From assembly GCF_002699985.1 (NCBI RefSeq), contig NZ_LKBT01000013.1:64910-128909 (forward strand): 64,000 bases of DNA, given 5' to 3'. Below, one piece after another: positions 35,856-45,261 of this stretch (position 1 is the first letter of the stretch; every line of letters begins with the position of its first letter). The position numbers and the translations under genes were made by a program. Source of the stretch: Pseudomonas sp. ICMP 561 (lineage in GTDB: Bacteria > Pseudomonadota > Gammaproteobacteria > Pseudomonadales > Pseudomonadaceae). Under the pieces are notes generated by a model. It was not told the DNA's origin, made no database searches, and was given only the letters and a program-made list of their open reading frames with translations.

Positions 35856-35892
35856 TAAGTGGACTTACACTTAACGTTGAATTGATCAATTG
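35856..35892. promoter_or_regulatory. Two palindromes in the LysR/lyase divergent promoter
   Basis: TAAGTG-gactta-CACTTA (35856-35873) is a perfect inverted repeat with six-base arms, followed after seven bases by AATTGATCAATT (35881-35892), a perfect 12-bp palindrome. They lie between the lyase paralogue start and the divergent LysR start, where an autoregulating LysR would bind. Confidence 0.6.
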
Positions 35893-35935
35893 AGAGGGAT
35901 GCTAGAAAAAACCAACGCGCGGGGAAATGTTTTAA

Positions 35936-36907
35936 ATGGCAAGTCAACTTACTGAAACTGGAAACCTGCCAAAAAGAAGTGGTGAAGCGGCGATGTCAAT
36001 GGCCAGTGCCATGGACTTGAAACTCTTCAAGGTTTTTAGGGCAGTGGTTGAAGCGGGAGGATTTACCGCTGCACAGGTAGAACTGAATATCAGCCTGGCG
36101 GCAATCAGTAAGCAGATATCGGATCTTGAAATTCGACTGGGCATGCGCTTATGTACGCGAGGGCGGGAAAAGTTCTGCCTGACCGAACAAGGCAAGATTA
36201 TCTACGACGCCAGCCTTGACCTGTTCATGGCGCTGGACAACTTTCGTGACCGCCTCGGTAATGTGCGTGGCGAGTTGCTTGGCGATTTGAATATCGCCGT
36301 CATCGATAACACCGTTTCAGACCCCGACTCTCCTTTGGTGGATGCCCTGAAAGCCTTGCAGATAAAGGCTCCAAAGGCAAAGGTGCGGCTAAATGTGGCA
36401 CCGCTGGACGAGATCGAGCAAGGCATTCTGAAAGGCCGTTTTGCGGCCGGTATCGTGCCCGTGTATAGCGGTAAAGATGACTTTCAAGTGATCCCGCTGT
36501 ATGACGAAGTGTCAGAACTTTACTGCTCGAACAGGCATCCATTTTTCGCCATGAGTGACGAAAGTGTCGATGAGAAGTGCCTGTCGGAAGCAGAGTTCGT
36601 CGAGCACGCTTATGCCGTTCATGCGGGCAAGTCGACATTGATGAGCCAGCGCGAAGTGACAGCTGTGGCCACTCAGGTTGAGGCCGTGGCGATCATGATA
36701 AAGACCGGCCGTTATCTGGGTTATTTACCCGTTCATTGGGCCAGAAGTTATGTCGAGCGTGGGGATATGCGCTCTATAAAGAGGCAGAAATTCTCCATAG
36801 CCACACCGTTTAAACTGTTGTACAAGCAGCAGGTTCCACGCAACCCTTTGTTGGATGTTTTCCTCGAAATAATGCAGGAAAGTTCCAGCGCTAATAACCA
36901 GAGCTAA
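35936..36907 (+). CDS. LysR-family transcriptional regulator
   Basis: A regulator of up to 323 residues. The HTH domain begins MDLKLFKVFRAVVEAGGFTAAQVELNISLAAISKQISDLE, followed by the effector-binding domain. The first 20-25 codons upstream of MSMASAMD (ATG at 35993) may be untranslated; the ATG at 35936 has only a distant GGGGA. It is divergent from the lyase/ABC/deacetylase operon with two palindromes between, and is the likely pathway regulator. Confidence 0.87.
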   Translation: MASQLTETGNLPKRSGEAAMSMASAMDLKLFKVFRAVVEAGGFTAAQVELNISLAAISKQISDLEIRLGMRLCTRGREKFCLTEQGKIIYDASLDLFMALDNFRDRLGNVRGELLGDLNIAVIDNTVSDPDSPLVDALKALQIKAPKAKVRLNVAPLDEIEQGILKGRFAAGIVPVYSGKDDFQVIPLYDEVSELYCSNRHPFFAMSDESVDEKCLSEAEFVEHAYAVHAGKSTLMSQREVTAVATQVEAVAIMIKTGRYLGYLPVHWARSYVERGDMRSIKRQKFSIATPFKLLYKQQVPRNPLLDVFLEIMQESSSANNQS

Positions 36908-36980
36908 TAAGGCAACAACTAGTGCGCGCTACTGGTGCATGTTACGGAAGTACCCGGTTACCGCGCACCGGAACGGAACA

Positions 36981-37952
36981 TCAAGGTGCGGATTGGCGAT
37001 CAGTGGTCGTTTCGCGCAGGCGTTGGAGGAATACTGATTCGGCTTTGGTCAGGCGTTGCTCCAGATTCCACAGCAAGTTGATATCCACAGAACCCACACC
37101 TTCTTCAGGCGGCAAGCGCCACAAACGGCCGGTTGCCAATTCGTTCTGGCAGATGTGTTGCGGCAGGCATGCGATGCCAAATCCCGCCAGTACCAGACGT
37201 AAGACTTCCTGTGTATTGGCGGACGAAGCGACGATTTGTCCGGTGAGTTTGTGCAGGTCACGAAACTCGGCCAGCGACGACAGCGTGCCCCCCAGCAGAT
37301 CCCCGGTGAAAATAATCAGTTGCTCGTTGCGCAGGTCGGCGAGGGTCAAATCGTCGCGCCCGTATAAAGGATGCTCGTCGCTGCAATAGAACGCGTAGTG
37401 CTCCTGAGTCAGGCATTGCTGGCCGAGCCAGGCGGGCGCTGTGCGGTTGACTGCCAGGCCGAAGCTGGCGGTTTTCTGGGACAGCGAGCTAAGGATCGCG
37501 TCGCTGGATTGCACGTCGATTTCCAGGGTGATGCCGGGATAGTCGCGGTGCAGTTGCGACAGAAACTTATCGTAGGCGGGGCAGCGAATTCCGCTCACCG
37601 TCAGCATCCGCACTTTGCCTACGACCTGATCGCTGCTGCGCTCCAGTGCCGCGTCCAACTGGGTGAAATGGCTCTGCACTTCCGCTGCTACGCGCAGCGT
37701 TTCAATGCCCGACTGGGTCAACAGAAAGCGCGGCCCGCGGCGTTCGATCAGCGCAGCACCCAGTTGCTCTTCAAGACGCTTGATCGCTTGACTGACGGCG
37801 GGCTGGGACAGGTGCAGCCTTGCGGCGGCGCGGCTGATGCTCAGCTCTTGCGCGACGACTTGAAAGGTACGCAACAGATTCCAGTCCAGCCGCTCGCCCA
37901 GCGACCGCGAAGACGGACGAGGAATGGCTACCGGGCTTGTCGATTGAGTCAC
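36981..37952 (-). CDS. LysR-family transcriptional regulator
   Basis: A 323-residue regulator. HTH: LDWNLLRTFQVVAQELSISRAAARLHLSQPAVSQAIKRLEEQLG. The start is placed at the GTG ending at 37952, because AAGG precedes it by eight bases; the TTG-initiated extension to 37994 is AT-rich and not protein-like. It is divergent from the aldolase/reductase/porin genes and probably controls them. It ends convergently to the other LysR gene with a 73-bp gap. Confidence 0.9.
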   Translation of the reverse strand: MTQSTSPVAIPRPSSRSLGERLDWNLLRTFQVVAQELSISRAAARLHLSQPAVSQAIKRLEEQLGAALIERRGPRFLLTQSGIETLRVAAEVQSHFTQLDAALERSSDQVVGKVRMLTVSGIRCPAYDKFLSQLHRDYPGITLEIDVQSSDAILSSLSQKTASFGLAVNRTAPAWLGQQCLTQEHYAFYCSDEHPLYGRDDLTLADLRNEQLIIFTGDLLGGTLSSLAEFRDLHKLTGQIVASSANTQEVLRLVLAGFGIACLPQHICQNELATGRLWRLPPEEGVGSVDINLLWNLEQRLTKAESVFLQRLRETTTDRQSAP

Positions 37953-38072
37953 TGCACAGCCTTTATTGGTGAAAAAAATAATGAATATAAGCAATGGCGA
38001 ATTGAACTGCTTTGCCCTTTGCTCTTAAAAAGGCTGCACAAATTGCGCCATGACCTTTTGATGGAACCCACG

Positions 38073-38849
38073 ATGTCCGCTCCCGCCAGCCACGATCGGC
38101 TACCGCCGCACATGCCCGAGACCGAACGCAACGCCCGCTGCGAACTCGCCGCGCTCTACCGTTTGCTGGCTCACTACCGCATGACCGACCTGATCGATAC
38201 GCACATTTCCTTGCGGCTGCCGGGCGACAGCGGACAATTCCTGATCAATCGCTATGGCACCCTGTTCGAGCGCATGAGCGCCAGCACGCTGGTGAAGATC
38301 GATAGCGAAGGTAACGTCGTCGACGAGTTCTACCCCGAGCACCGCGTCAACCGTGCGGGCTTCGTTATCCATTCTGCGATTCATGCGGCGCGCCCCGACG
38401 CGCACTGTGTGATTCATACCCACACCGCGGCAGGCATCGCCGTGTCGGCGCAGCGGGCAGGGTTGCTGCCGTTGAGTCAGCACGCATTGAAGTTCTACAA
38501 CCGTCTGAGTTATCACACCTACGAAGGTATTGCGGTTGATGTCGCAGAGCGTGAGCGTCTGGTGGCCGACCTGGGCAGCAACAACGCGATGATCCTGCGC
38601 AATCACGGCCTGTTGGTCGCCGGTGGTTCCACGGCCGAAGCGTTCGCCAATATTTACTTCCTGGAGCGAGCCTGTCAGGCGCAGGTTCAGGCGCTGGCCG
38701 GTGGCGTCGAGTTGGTACAGCCAGACCCGCACATCTGTGAGCACACCGCGCAACAGTTCGAAGCCGACGACAGCGAAGGCATAACCGAACTGGCCTGGCA
38801 AGCGGCATTGGAACTGATTGCCAGCCAGCGTGACGAGTACTGTTCATGA
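38073..38849 (+). CDS. Class II aldolase/adducin family protein
   Basis: A 258-residue protein of the L-fuculose-phosphate aldolase-like family. Metal-binding His residues lie in CVIHTHTAAGIAVSAQ (about 113-128) and NHGLLVAGGST (about 176-186); the RYGTLFERMSAS segment near 65 binds the substrate head group. The true start is the ATG at 38073 (or in-frame ATG 38061): the much longer upstream open frame is antisense to the LysR gene. Its last four bases ATGA overlap the start of the reductase gene, so the two are translationally coupled. The substrate is unknown. Confidence 0.88.
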   Translation: MSAPASHDRLPPHMPETERNARCELAALYRLLAHYRMTDLIDTHISLRLPGDSGQFLINRYGTLFERMSASTLVKIDSEGNVVDEFYPEHRVNRAGFVIHSAIHAARPDAHCVIHTHTAAGIAVSAQRAGLLPLSQHALKFYNRLSYHTYEGIAVDVAERERLVADLGSNNAMILRNHGLLVAGGSTAEAFANIYFLERACQAQVQALAGGVELVQPDPHICEHTAQQFEADDSEGITELAWQAALELIASQRDEYCS

Positions 38850-39772
38850 AGCCTCTGGTGTTGCTTGGCACAGGCGGTGGCCTGGGACGTGTTCGTGAAA
38901 ATCTCCTGGCGCTGGACCCGTCACTGACGATTCTGCGGCCGGGCGAAGCCGGTGCGCAGGGCGCTGAAGTTGCACTCTGTTGGAACCCGTCGCCAGGCGA
39001 TCTGGGAATGTTTCCCAAGCTGCGTCTTATTCATTCCATTGCTGCCGGTGCTGATCAGATCTTCAAGGATCCAAGCCGACCCGCGCATGTTCCGGTCTGT
39101 CGCATCATTGATCCGGACCATCGACTGGGCATGATCGAATACGTTCTATGGGGTGTGCTGCACTATCACCGTGGCTTTGATCAGATGCTGAAAAATCAGG
39201 CCCGCGTGGTCTGGCATCGACCCGGGCAGCAACCGGCCAAGCAAACCCGAGTGGGCGTTATGGGGCTTGGCGAGCTGGGGCGCGCCGTTGCGGTGCAACT
39301 GGCCGGGCTGGGTTTCGATACCCGCGGCTGGGCCCGTCGTGCGCAGCAGGTTGAGGGCGTAAAAACCTTTCAATTGGCTGAATTCAATGAGTTTTTGCAG
39401 GATCTGGACATCTTGGTCTGTTTATTGCCTCTTACCACAGAGACAGTTGGCATTCTGAATAACGAGACCTTCGCGCCCATGACGAAAGGCTCGGTCATCA
39501 TCAACTGCGGTCGCGGCGAACACCTGCGCCGCGACGACTTGTTAGCCGCGCTGGACAGCGGTCAATTGCGTGGCGCTTTGCTGGATGTATTCGAGCAGGA
39601 ACCATTACCCACGGACGACACATTCTGGCGCCATCCGCAGATAGGCGTGACGCCGCACATTGCTTCATCCGCTTCCTACGAAGTGATAGCTGAACAGATT
39701 CTTGGAAACCTGAAACGCCTTGATGCGGATTTACCCTTGGCGAATCAGGTCAACCCGGAACAGGGCTACTAG
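38846..39772 (+). CDS. D-isomer-specific 2-hydroxyacid dehydrogenase (GhrA-like)
   Basis: A 308-residue NAD(P)-dependent reductase of the glyoxylate/hydroxypyruvate reductase A type. The Rossmann motif GVMGLGELGRAV is near 135-146, and the catalytic Arg in INCGRGEHLRRDDL (about 216-228), Glu in LDVFEQEPLP (about 248-256) and His in TPHIASSAS (about 272-280) are all present. It overlaps the class II aldolase gene by four bases. A combined role in making or reducing a 2-keto acid released by the aldolase is plausible. Confidence 0.9.
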   Translation: MKPLVLLGTGGGLGRVRENLLALDPSLTILRPGEAGAQGAEVALCWNPSPGDLGMFPKLRLIHSIAAGADQIFKDPSRPAHVPVCRIIDPDHRLGMIEYVLWGVLHYHRGFDQMLKNQARVVWHRPGQQPAKQTRVGVMGLGELGRAVAVQLAGLGFDTRGWARRAQQVEGVKTFQLAEFNEFLQDLDILVCLLPLTTETVGILNNETFAPMTKGSVIINCGRGEHLRRDDLLAALDSGQLRGALLDVFEQEPLPTDDTFWRHPQIGVTPHIASSASYEVIAEQILGNLKRLDADLPLANQVNPEQGY

Positions 39773-39977
39773 GGAGAGTAGTAACAAGCCAGACCTGGGT
39801 TGGGGGCTTCTTGGGGAGAAGAAGCCGGGACTGGTTGTGTGTGGGAACAACGGCTTGATCTATAAGAAATGCCATCGCGAATGTATTGGCAAAGGAAACA
39901 ACCCCTTCTGAATCTGCCAATAAATATCCGCTCGCCCAACGAAGGCAGGCGGATGCGATAACCAACGGAGCGCAGTA

Positions 39978-41228
39978 ATGAATGTTAGCAAGCTAAGTGT
40001 CATTGCCCTGGCAGTGGCAGCGGGATCTGTGCAGCCGGTTTTTGCTGATTCGCAGGCAGACGCTACGGGTTTTCTGGAAGGCGCCAAGTTGAACGTCAAG
40101 GCGCGCAACATGTACATGAACCGCGACCAGCGTGCTCGCAACTCAGGCGACACCGGCGAAGAGTGGGCGCAAGGCTTCATCGGCAACTTTGAATCCGGCT
40201 TCACTCAAGGCACCATCGGTTTTGGTCTGGATGCGATCGGCATGTACGGTCTGAAGCTGGATACTGGCGATGGTCGCACTGGCCGCGGTACCGGTTTGCT
40301 TGAGCAGGAAGATGGCGGCACCCATGCCAAAGACGGCTACGGGTATGCTGGCGCTGCGGTCAAAATGCGCGTTTCCAAAACCGTGTTGAAGTTTGGCGAC
40401 CAGATCGTCAACAACCCGGTCTTCGCGACGTCTGACAGCCGTCTGTTGCCGGAAACGGCTCAAGGTCTGTTGGTCACCAGTAACGAAATCGACAATCTGA
40501 CCCTGCAAGGCGGTCACTTCACCTCGCTGAAAAGCCGTAACTCGAGCAACCACGACAGCGGTGGCCTGGATGTCATCAACTTCGGTGGTGGCTTGTACAA
40601 GTTCAACAAGAACCTGTCGGCCAGTGCTTACTACTCGAACGTTGAAGACGTATGGCGCAAATACTACGGCAGCCTGACTTACGCTTTGGCGTTGTCGCCA
40701 CAGGACGTCGTGAAGTTCGACCTTAACGGTTACGACACCAAAAGCATCGGCGCTGAAGAGCGGGGCGTTTACGACAGCACTATCTGGAGTTTGACGGCGT
40801 CCTACACCCTCGGTGCGCACACCTTCCTGGTTGGCCGTCAGGTGGTGAATGGCACCAACAACTACGATTACGGTGTTGACGGTAACAGCACGATCTTCGT
40901 CGGCAACTCGGTTCAGTTCTCTGACTTCAACCATGAAAACGAGAAGTCCTGGCAGGCGCGCTATGACTTGAATATGGCGCTCTACGGCGTGCCGGGCCTG
41001 AGCTTCATGACGCGTTATGTCATGGGTTCCGATGCGACCACCGCGACCCGCGACAATATCAACGCATGGGAGCGTGATATCGAAGCCAAGTACGTTGTCC
41101 AGTCTGGCCCGGCCAAGGACCTGAGCTTCCGTGTGCGTAACGCGACCTATCGCAGTGGTGCTTCGGACTTCAACTCGAAAGTCGACGACACTCGTCTGAT
41201 CATCGAATACCCGATCAGCATCTTGTAA
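39978..41228 (+). CDS. OprD family outer-membrane porin
   Basis: A 416-residue porin. The signal peptide is about 1-23 (MNVSKLSVIALAVAAGSVQP, VFAD cleavage). The mature start ATGFLEGAKLNVKARNMYMNRD and the end DDTRLIIEYPISIL are typical of OprD-family barrels. GGAG lies eight bases upstream of the ATG and a strong terminator follows. It is 205 bp downstream of the reductase gene and may be separately expressed. The ligand is unknown, probably the acid handled by the aldolase/reductase pair. It differs from the other porin in the window by loop sequence throughout. Confidence 0.92.
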   Translation: MNVSKLSVIALAVAAGSVQPVFADSQADATGFLEGAKLNVKARNMYMNRDQRARNSGDTGEEWAQGFIGNFESGFTQGTIGFGLDAIGMYGLKLDTGDGRTGRGTGLLEQEDGGTHAKDGYGYAGAAVKMRVSKTVLKFGDQIVNNPVFATSDSRLLPETAQGLLVTSNEIDNLTLQGGHFTSLKSRNSSNHDSGGLDVINFGGGLYKFNKNLSASAYYSNVEDVWRKYYGSLTYALALSPQDVVKFDLNGYDTKSIGAEERGVYDSTIWSLTASYTLGAHTFLVGRQVVNGTNNYDYGVDGNSTIFVGNSVQFSDFNHENEKSWQARYDLNMALYGVPGLSFMTRYVMGSDATTATRDNINAWERDIEAKYVVQSGPAKDLSFRVRNATYRSGASDFNSKVDDTRLIIEYPISIL

Positions 41229-41255
41229 CGCATTTCGATCCCCATCGAAATATGG

Positions 41256-41290
41256 CCCGCCCCGGATTCATCCTCCGGAGCGGGTTTTTT
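41256..41290 (+). terminator. Rho-independent terminator of the porin gene
   Basis: cccgccccgga (41256-41266) pairs with tccggagcggg (41274-41284) with one mismatch, followed by TTTTTT, 28 bp after the porin stop. Confidence 0.9.
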
Positions 41291-41302
41291 ATGGGCGCGT
41301 GT

Positions 41303-42244
41303 TCAAGTGTTCAATGTGCGGTAATCACGACCGCTTTTGATCAGCGCATCAATGGTTGCCAGGGGCGGGGTCCAGCCGAGCAGGCGACGCGCTTTATCCG
41401 AATCAACCACCAGCGATGCACACAGCGTGGAATACATAGGGCCTTTGCCCAACAGCCTTGCCCCGCGACGCAATAACGACGCAGGCACAGGCACCAGCCG
41501 GGCTGAGCAGCCCATTCCATTGGCCAGGTGCTTCACCAACTCAGCGGTCGAGAGGTCAGCGCCGTCCGAAATCAGGAACAGTTCGTTGGCAGCGGCAGGG
41601 TGTCTGACACACAGCGCGATGAAATCCACCAGATTCTCTAAGGCAATTATGCTGCGCCGGTTATGAATGGCAGCAAACGGCATAGGCACCCCGGAGCGAA
41701 CCCACTGCATCAACTTCGAAAAATTCCTCGGCGCATGGCCCGCGTAGACCAGTGGTGGACGGATGATCACCAGGTCCATGGCTGTGCCGTGTAACAGCTT
41801 TTGCAGCGCTTGCTCCGCTTCGAGTTTTGACCGTGCGTAATCATCCGTCGGAGCGGGCAGGGATATTTCGTTGAAAGGGGCATGGCGGGTTGTCGAGCCA
41901 TTGACGCCGACCGAGCTGATGAAAATGAAACGTTGCGTGCCCGCAGACAATGCTTGCTGCGCCAGGGCCAGCGTGCCGTCGACATTGGTGCTTCTGAGTT
42001 CTTCCAGCGTACTGCCGCGGGTGGCGAGATGGGCTGCAACATGGATAACCGCATCAACGCCTTGCAGGGCGGCTGACCAGTCGGTCGCGGCATTTGCGGT
42101 GCCTACTTCAATCAGTGGTGCCACCGACGGCTCAGGATTTTGCTGGCGGGTCGAACCTGTCACCTGGTATTGAGGCTCTGTAGCAAGCCTGTGCAGCAAT
42201 GCTTTACCGATAAAACCTGTTGCGCCTGTGACGAGTATTTTCAT
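41303..42244 (-). CDS. NAD-dependent epimerase/dehydratase family protein (extended SDR)
   Basis: A 313-residue extended SDR protein. TGATGFIGKALL (about 7-18) binds the dinucleotide, the Ser in FISSVGVNG (about 111) and the YARSKLEAE motif (Tyr-x-x-x-Lys near 138-142) form the active site, and IIRPPLVYAGHAPRNF follows. It resembles UDP-glucose 4-epimerase/sterol dehydrogenase-type sugar SDRs. It stands alone next to a convergent porin gene and is separated from the upstream LysR by 177 bp containing a small palindrome. Function not identifiable further. Confidence 0.85.
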   Translation of the reverse strand: MKILVTGATGFIGKALLHRLATEPQYQVTGSTRQQNPEPSVAPLIEVGTANAATDWSAALQGVDAVIHVAAHLATRGSTLEELRSTNVDGTLALAQQALSAGTQRFIFISSVGVNGSTTRHAPFNEISLPAPTDDYARSKLEAEQALQKLLHGTAMDLVIIRPPLVYAGHAPRNFSKLMQWVRSGVPMPFAAIHNRRSIIALENLVDFIALCVRHPAAANELFLISDGADLSTAELVKHLANGMGCSARLVPVPASLLRRGARLLGKGPMYSTLCASLVVDSDKARRLLGWTPPLATIDALIKSGRDYRTLNT

Positions 42245-42350
42245 GGTTTTCCTGATGTGCCGTTAGCTATTGCTGCAATCAGGATAGTAGGGGGATTGGG
42301 GACTGCTGACGGTTGAAGAAAAAAGCCCCGATTGTGCCTGCTACAAAGAA

Positions 42351-42377
42351 CTGTAGGAGCGCACGAGCACCTACAGA
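42351..42377. repeat. Short degenerate REP-like palindrome
   Basis: ctgtaggagc at 42351 and gcacctacag ending at 42377 are near-inverse arms around a short loop. It looks like the collapsed outer ends of a REP doublet, or a hairpin closing the upstream LysR message. Confidence 0.5.
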
Positions 42378-42421
42378 TCCAGTGTTTTCCGTGGGGCAGC
42401 ACCTCCTGCCTGAAGTGCGCT

Positions 42422-43324
42422 TCAATTCGGGGCCTGTTCGCCTTTCATACTCAACGCCGCCAGCAATACCGCCACATACCCTGGCAATGCGGCGAAATCC
42501 ACCGCGCACAGGAGCAATTGCCGGTCGGCCCATGCGTCGCTCAATGGCACACTTTTGAAGGTGTGCGGCCCTTGCCAGCGTTGCACCGCGGCTTGCGGCA
42601 CTATGCTCAATCCCGCGCCATGGCTGACCATCCGGATCGCTGCGTCAAAGCCTTCAGCTCGCACCCTGATGCGCAGTCGTTTACCAAGATGCAACGCTTG
42701 TGCTTCCAGGTGCAGGGCCAGGGCACTGTTGGCCGACAGACCGACGAATTCATAATCCAGCGCCTGGTTGAAATGCAGTTTTGGCTCGCGCTGCAACGTG
42801 TGATCGAGCGGCATGATCAGGCTCAATGGATCCGCTCGAAACGGCCGGGTCTGCAGGTCACTGGCGTCGACGGCGTCGGAAATAATCCCGATGTCGGCCG
42901 TGCCATTGCGCAACGCATGAAGGATGCGCAGGCTGGGCTGCTCTTCAACATCAATGTCGATGTGCGGATGGCTGACCAGGAAGTCCGCGAGCAGTTCTGG
43001 CAGATGCTCGCTGAGGGTTGAGCTGTTGCACAGCAGGCGCACTTGTCCCTTGAATCCCTTGGCATAGTCCGCGAGATCAAACTGCATGCGCTCGACCTGT
43101 TGCAGGATAAGCCGTGCGTGCTGCGCCAGCGCCTTGCCCGCAGGCGTGGGCGTAACGCCGCGCCGGCCGCGTTCCAGCAGAGGAATATTCAGTGACGTCT
43201 CAAGCCCCCGAATGCGCGCACTCGCTGATGCCAGCGACAGATGACTGCGTGCCGCTCCGGCGGTGATGTTGCCGCTTTCCAGCACATTCAGGAACAGGCG
43301 TAGATCAATCAAATCGAAGTGCAT
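42422..43324 (-). CDS. LysR-family transcriptional regulator
   Basis: A 300-residue regulator. HTH: FDLIDLRLFLNVLESGNITAGAARSHLSLASASARIRGLE, with the LysR effector domain behind it. It is divergent from the TSUP permease gene with a REP doublet between them and may regulate it. The spacing pattern of the first helix matches LysR proteins that control their neighbour's transporter, but no operator is clear because the REP occupies the gap. Confidence 0.9.
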   Translation of the reverse strand: MHFDLIDLRLFLNVLESGNITAGAARSHLSLASASARIRGLETSLNIPLLERGRRGVTPTPAGKALAQHARLILQQVERMQFDLADYAKGFKGQVRLLCNSSTLSEHLPELLADFLVSHPHIDIDVEEQPSLRILHALRNGTADIGIISDAVDASDLQTRPFRADPLSLIMPLDHTLQREPKLHFNQALDYEFVGLSANSALALHLEAQALHLGKRLRIRVRAEGFDAAIRMVSHGAGLSIVPQAAVQRWQGPHTFKSVPLSDAWADRQLLLCAVDFAALPGYVAVLLAALSMKGEQAPN

Positions 43325-43366
43325 GTGGGTTTTTCCGGTGTGCGCGGTCAGATGCCCAGCGCCGCC

Positions 43367-43459
43367 CCTGTAGGAGTGAGCTTGCTCGCGATAGCGGTCT
43401 GCCAGTCACATATCTTGTGACTGACAAGATGCTATCGCGAGCAAGCTCACTCCTACAGG
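43367..43459. repeat. REP doublet, gagcttgctcgc class
   Basis: cctgtaggagtgagcttgct (43368) and agcaagctcactcctacagg (43440-43459) are inverted mates with a spacer holding gtcacatatcttgtgac. It lies in the divergent LysR/TSUP gap. Confidence 0.88.
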
Positions 43460-43582
43460 TTCGTTGGTTGCCAGAAGACAGCGCGGGGCTGAAGCACTAT
43501 CAGAACAGCCTCCGGTTCTGCCTAAGGCTGGCTCAGTATATGGCGAATTTTCCAATACGGTTTGCGCTGCCAATATACGGCC

Positions 43583-44344
43583 ATGAACGACATTATCGAG
43601 CACTATCAAACACTCGGTTGGGCCTTATCAGGGCTGGTGATGGGGGCTTTTTTGCTCGCCGGAACCGTGAAGGGCGTGATCGGCCTTGGCTTGCCGACCG
43701 TGGCCATGGGGTTGCTCGGGATGGTTATGCTTCCGGCGCAGGCAGCCGCATTGCTGATCATTCCTTCGACCGTGACCAATGTCTGGCAACTGATAACTGG
43801 CGGGTATCTTATCCCTTTGCTCAAGCGGCTTTGGCCCATGTTGCTGATGATCGCTCTGGGCACGGTCTTGGGGTCCATGGTCATCGGCATCAGCAGCGGC
43901 CCATTGATGACCTGGGCGTTAGGCGCGGCCTTGTTGCTTTATGCCTTGAGCGGGCTTTTTTTACCGACCCTGCGTATTGCGCCCCGCCATGAAGCCTGGC
44001 TTGGGCCGGCGTGCGGTTTTCTCACTGGCGTGATCACCTCGGCCACCGGGGTGTTTGTGATTCCCGCCGTGCCTTACTTGCAGGCATTGGGGCTGGAGCG
44101 TGACGCGCTGGTGCAGGCGTTGGGTCTGTCCTTCACGGTGTCCACGCTGGCGTTGGCCGGTGGTCTGTTCTGGAACGGCGCACTGGGTGGCGGCGAGCTG
44201 GGGGCTTCTGTTCTGGCGTTGATCCCCGCGCTGCTCGGTATGTGGGTCGGGCAGTGGCTGCGTCAACGGATCAGCGCGAAGGTGTTCAAACGCGTGTTCT
44301 TTATCGGCATGGGAGCGTTGGGTTTACATCTCTTGCTCGGCTAG
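43583..44344 (+). CDS. TSUP (TauE/SafE) family permease
   Basis: A 253-residue inner-membrane protein with about eight helices in two repeats. GVIGLGLPTVAMGLLGMVMLPAQAA near 33-57 is the N-terminal TSUP signature, and the second half contains GPACGFLTGVITSATGVFVIPAVPYLQAL. The start is the ATG at 43583; the TTG extension lacks a site. Family members export sulfite, sulfoacetate or other organosulfur acids. There are no sulfur genes nearby, so the substrate is open. Confidence 0.88.
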   Translation: MNDIIEHYQTLGWALSGLVMGAFLLAGTVKGVIGLGLPTVAMGLLGMVMLPAQAAALLIIPSTVTNVWQLITGGYLIPLLKRLWPMLLMIALGTVLGSMVIGISSGPLMTWALGAALLLYALSGLFLPTLRIAPRHEAWLGPACGFLTGVITSATGVFVIPAVPYLQALGLERDALVQALGLSFTVSTLALAGGLFWNGALGGGELGASVLALIPALLGMWVGQWLRQRISAKVFKRVFFIGMGALGLHLLLG

Positions 44345-44484
44345 CGGTTTCAATAATGTGAGGCTTATTCGTGCTTCTGGGTCAAAAGTTATTTGACCTT
44401 GCCGGCCTTATTCTCACAGACCTCAGCCTGTATCTTTCGCCCATCAAATTTAATGACCCTCCCTTTTACTTGATGGGGTAACAC

Positions 44485-45069
44485 ATGAAAAAGATTCTGT
44501 TATTGAACGGCGGCAAACAATTCGCTCACTCCGATGGTCGTTACAACGCCACCCTGCATGAAGCGGCGGTGGCTTACCTGGATCGCTCCGGGTTCGACGT
44601 CAAAGAGACCTTTATCGACGGCGGTTACAACATCATCGATGAAGTGCAGAAGTACCTGTGGGCGGACGTGATCATTTATCAGATGCCAGGCTGGTGGATG
44701 GGCGCGCCGTGGACCGTCAAGAAGTACATCGACGAAGTCTTCACCGAAGGCCACGGTTCGCTGTACGCCAACGATGGTCGTACCCGTTCCGATGCGTCGC
44801 AGAAATACGGCAGTGGAGGCTTGCTCAAGGGCAAGCAGTACATGATTTCCGCTACCTGGAACGCGCCACAGCAAGCGTTCGAAGACCCGACTGATTTCTT
44901 TGAAGGCAAGGGTGTGGACGCGGTGTACTTCCCGTTCCACAAAGCCAACGAGTTTCTCGACATGACCGCTTTGCCAACTTTCCTGGCGGTGGATGTCATG
45001 AAGATGCCGAATATCGAGAACGACGTTAAGCGTTACGAGGCGCATCTGGCGCAGGTGTTTGGGGGGTAA
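44485..45069 (+). CDS. mdaB: NAD(P)H-dependent quinone oxidoreductase (MdaB)
   Basis: A 194-residue flavodoxin-fold FAD enzyme that reduces quinones by two electrons, protecting against oxidative stress. KKILLLNGGKQFAHSDGRYN near 2-21, the stretch QMPGWWMGAPWTVKKYIDEVF near 65-85, GKQYMISATWNAP near 117-129 and FPFHKANEF near 153 match MdaB closely. It has normal length. The LysR gene that follows on the same strand, beyond a REP doublet, is a possible regulator. Confidence 0.93.
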   Translation: MKKILLLNGGKQFAHSDGRYNATLHEAAVAYLDRSGFDVKETFIDGGYNIIDEVQKYLWADVIIYQMPGWWMGAPWTVKKYIDEVFTEGHGSLYANDGRTRSDASQKYGSGGLLKGKQYMISATWNAPQQAFEDPTDFFEGKGVDAVYFPFHKANEFLDMTALPTFLAVDVMKMPNIENDVKRYEAHLAQVFGG

Positions 45070-45092
45070 AGCTGATTGAAAACTCGGTAAAG

Positions 45093-45186
45093 CCCTGTTG
45101 GAGCGAGGCTTGCCCGCGAAGAACGATAATGCGGTGTGTCTGATTTGTTGAGTCGATAGGTTCGCGGGCAAGCCGCGCTCCAACAG
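45093..45186. repeat. REP doublet, gaggcttgcccgc class
   Basis: cctgttggagcgaggcttgc (45094) pairs with gcaagccgcgctccaacag ending at 45186, with a spacer containing the aacgataa-gcggt sequence common to this class. Confidence 0.87.
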
Positions 45187-45261
45187 TATTTGCACAGTCG
45201 GCATTAAGCTCCTGCTCAAAATAGCGCTAATATCCCGCGTATTTTCGAGCGGAGTACATGG

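Noticed and set aside
37371..38072. N-terminal extension of the class II aldolase frame
   Set aside because: It is antisense to the LysR gene and has no similarity to aldolases; the family N-terminus begins near 38073.
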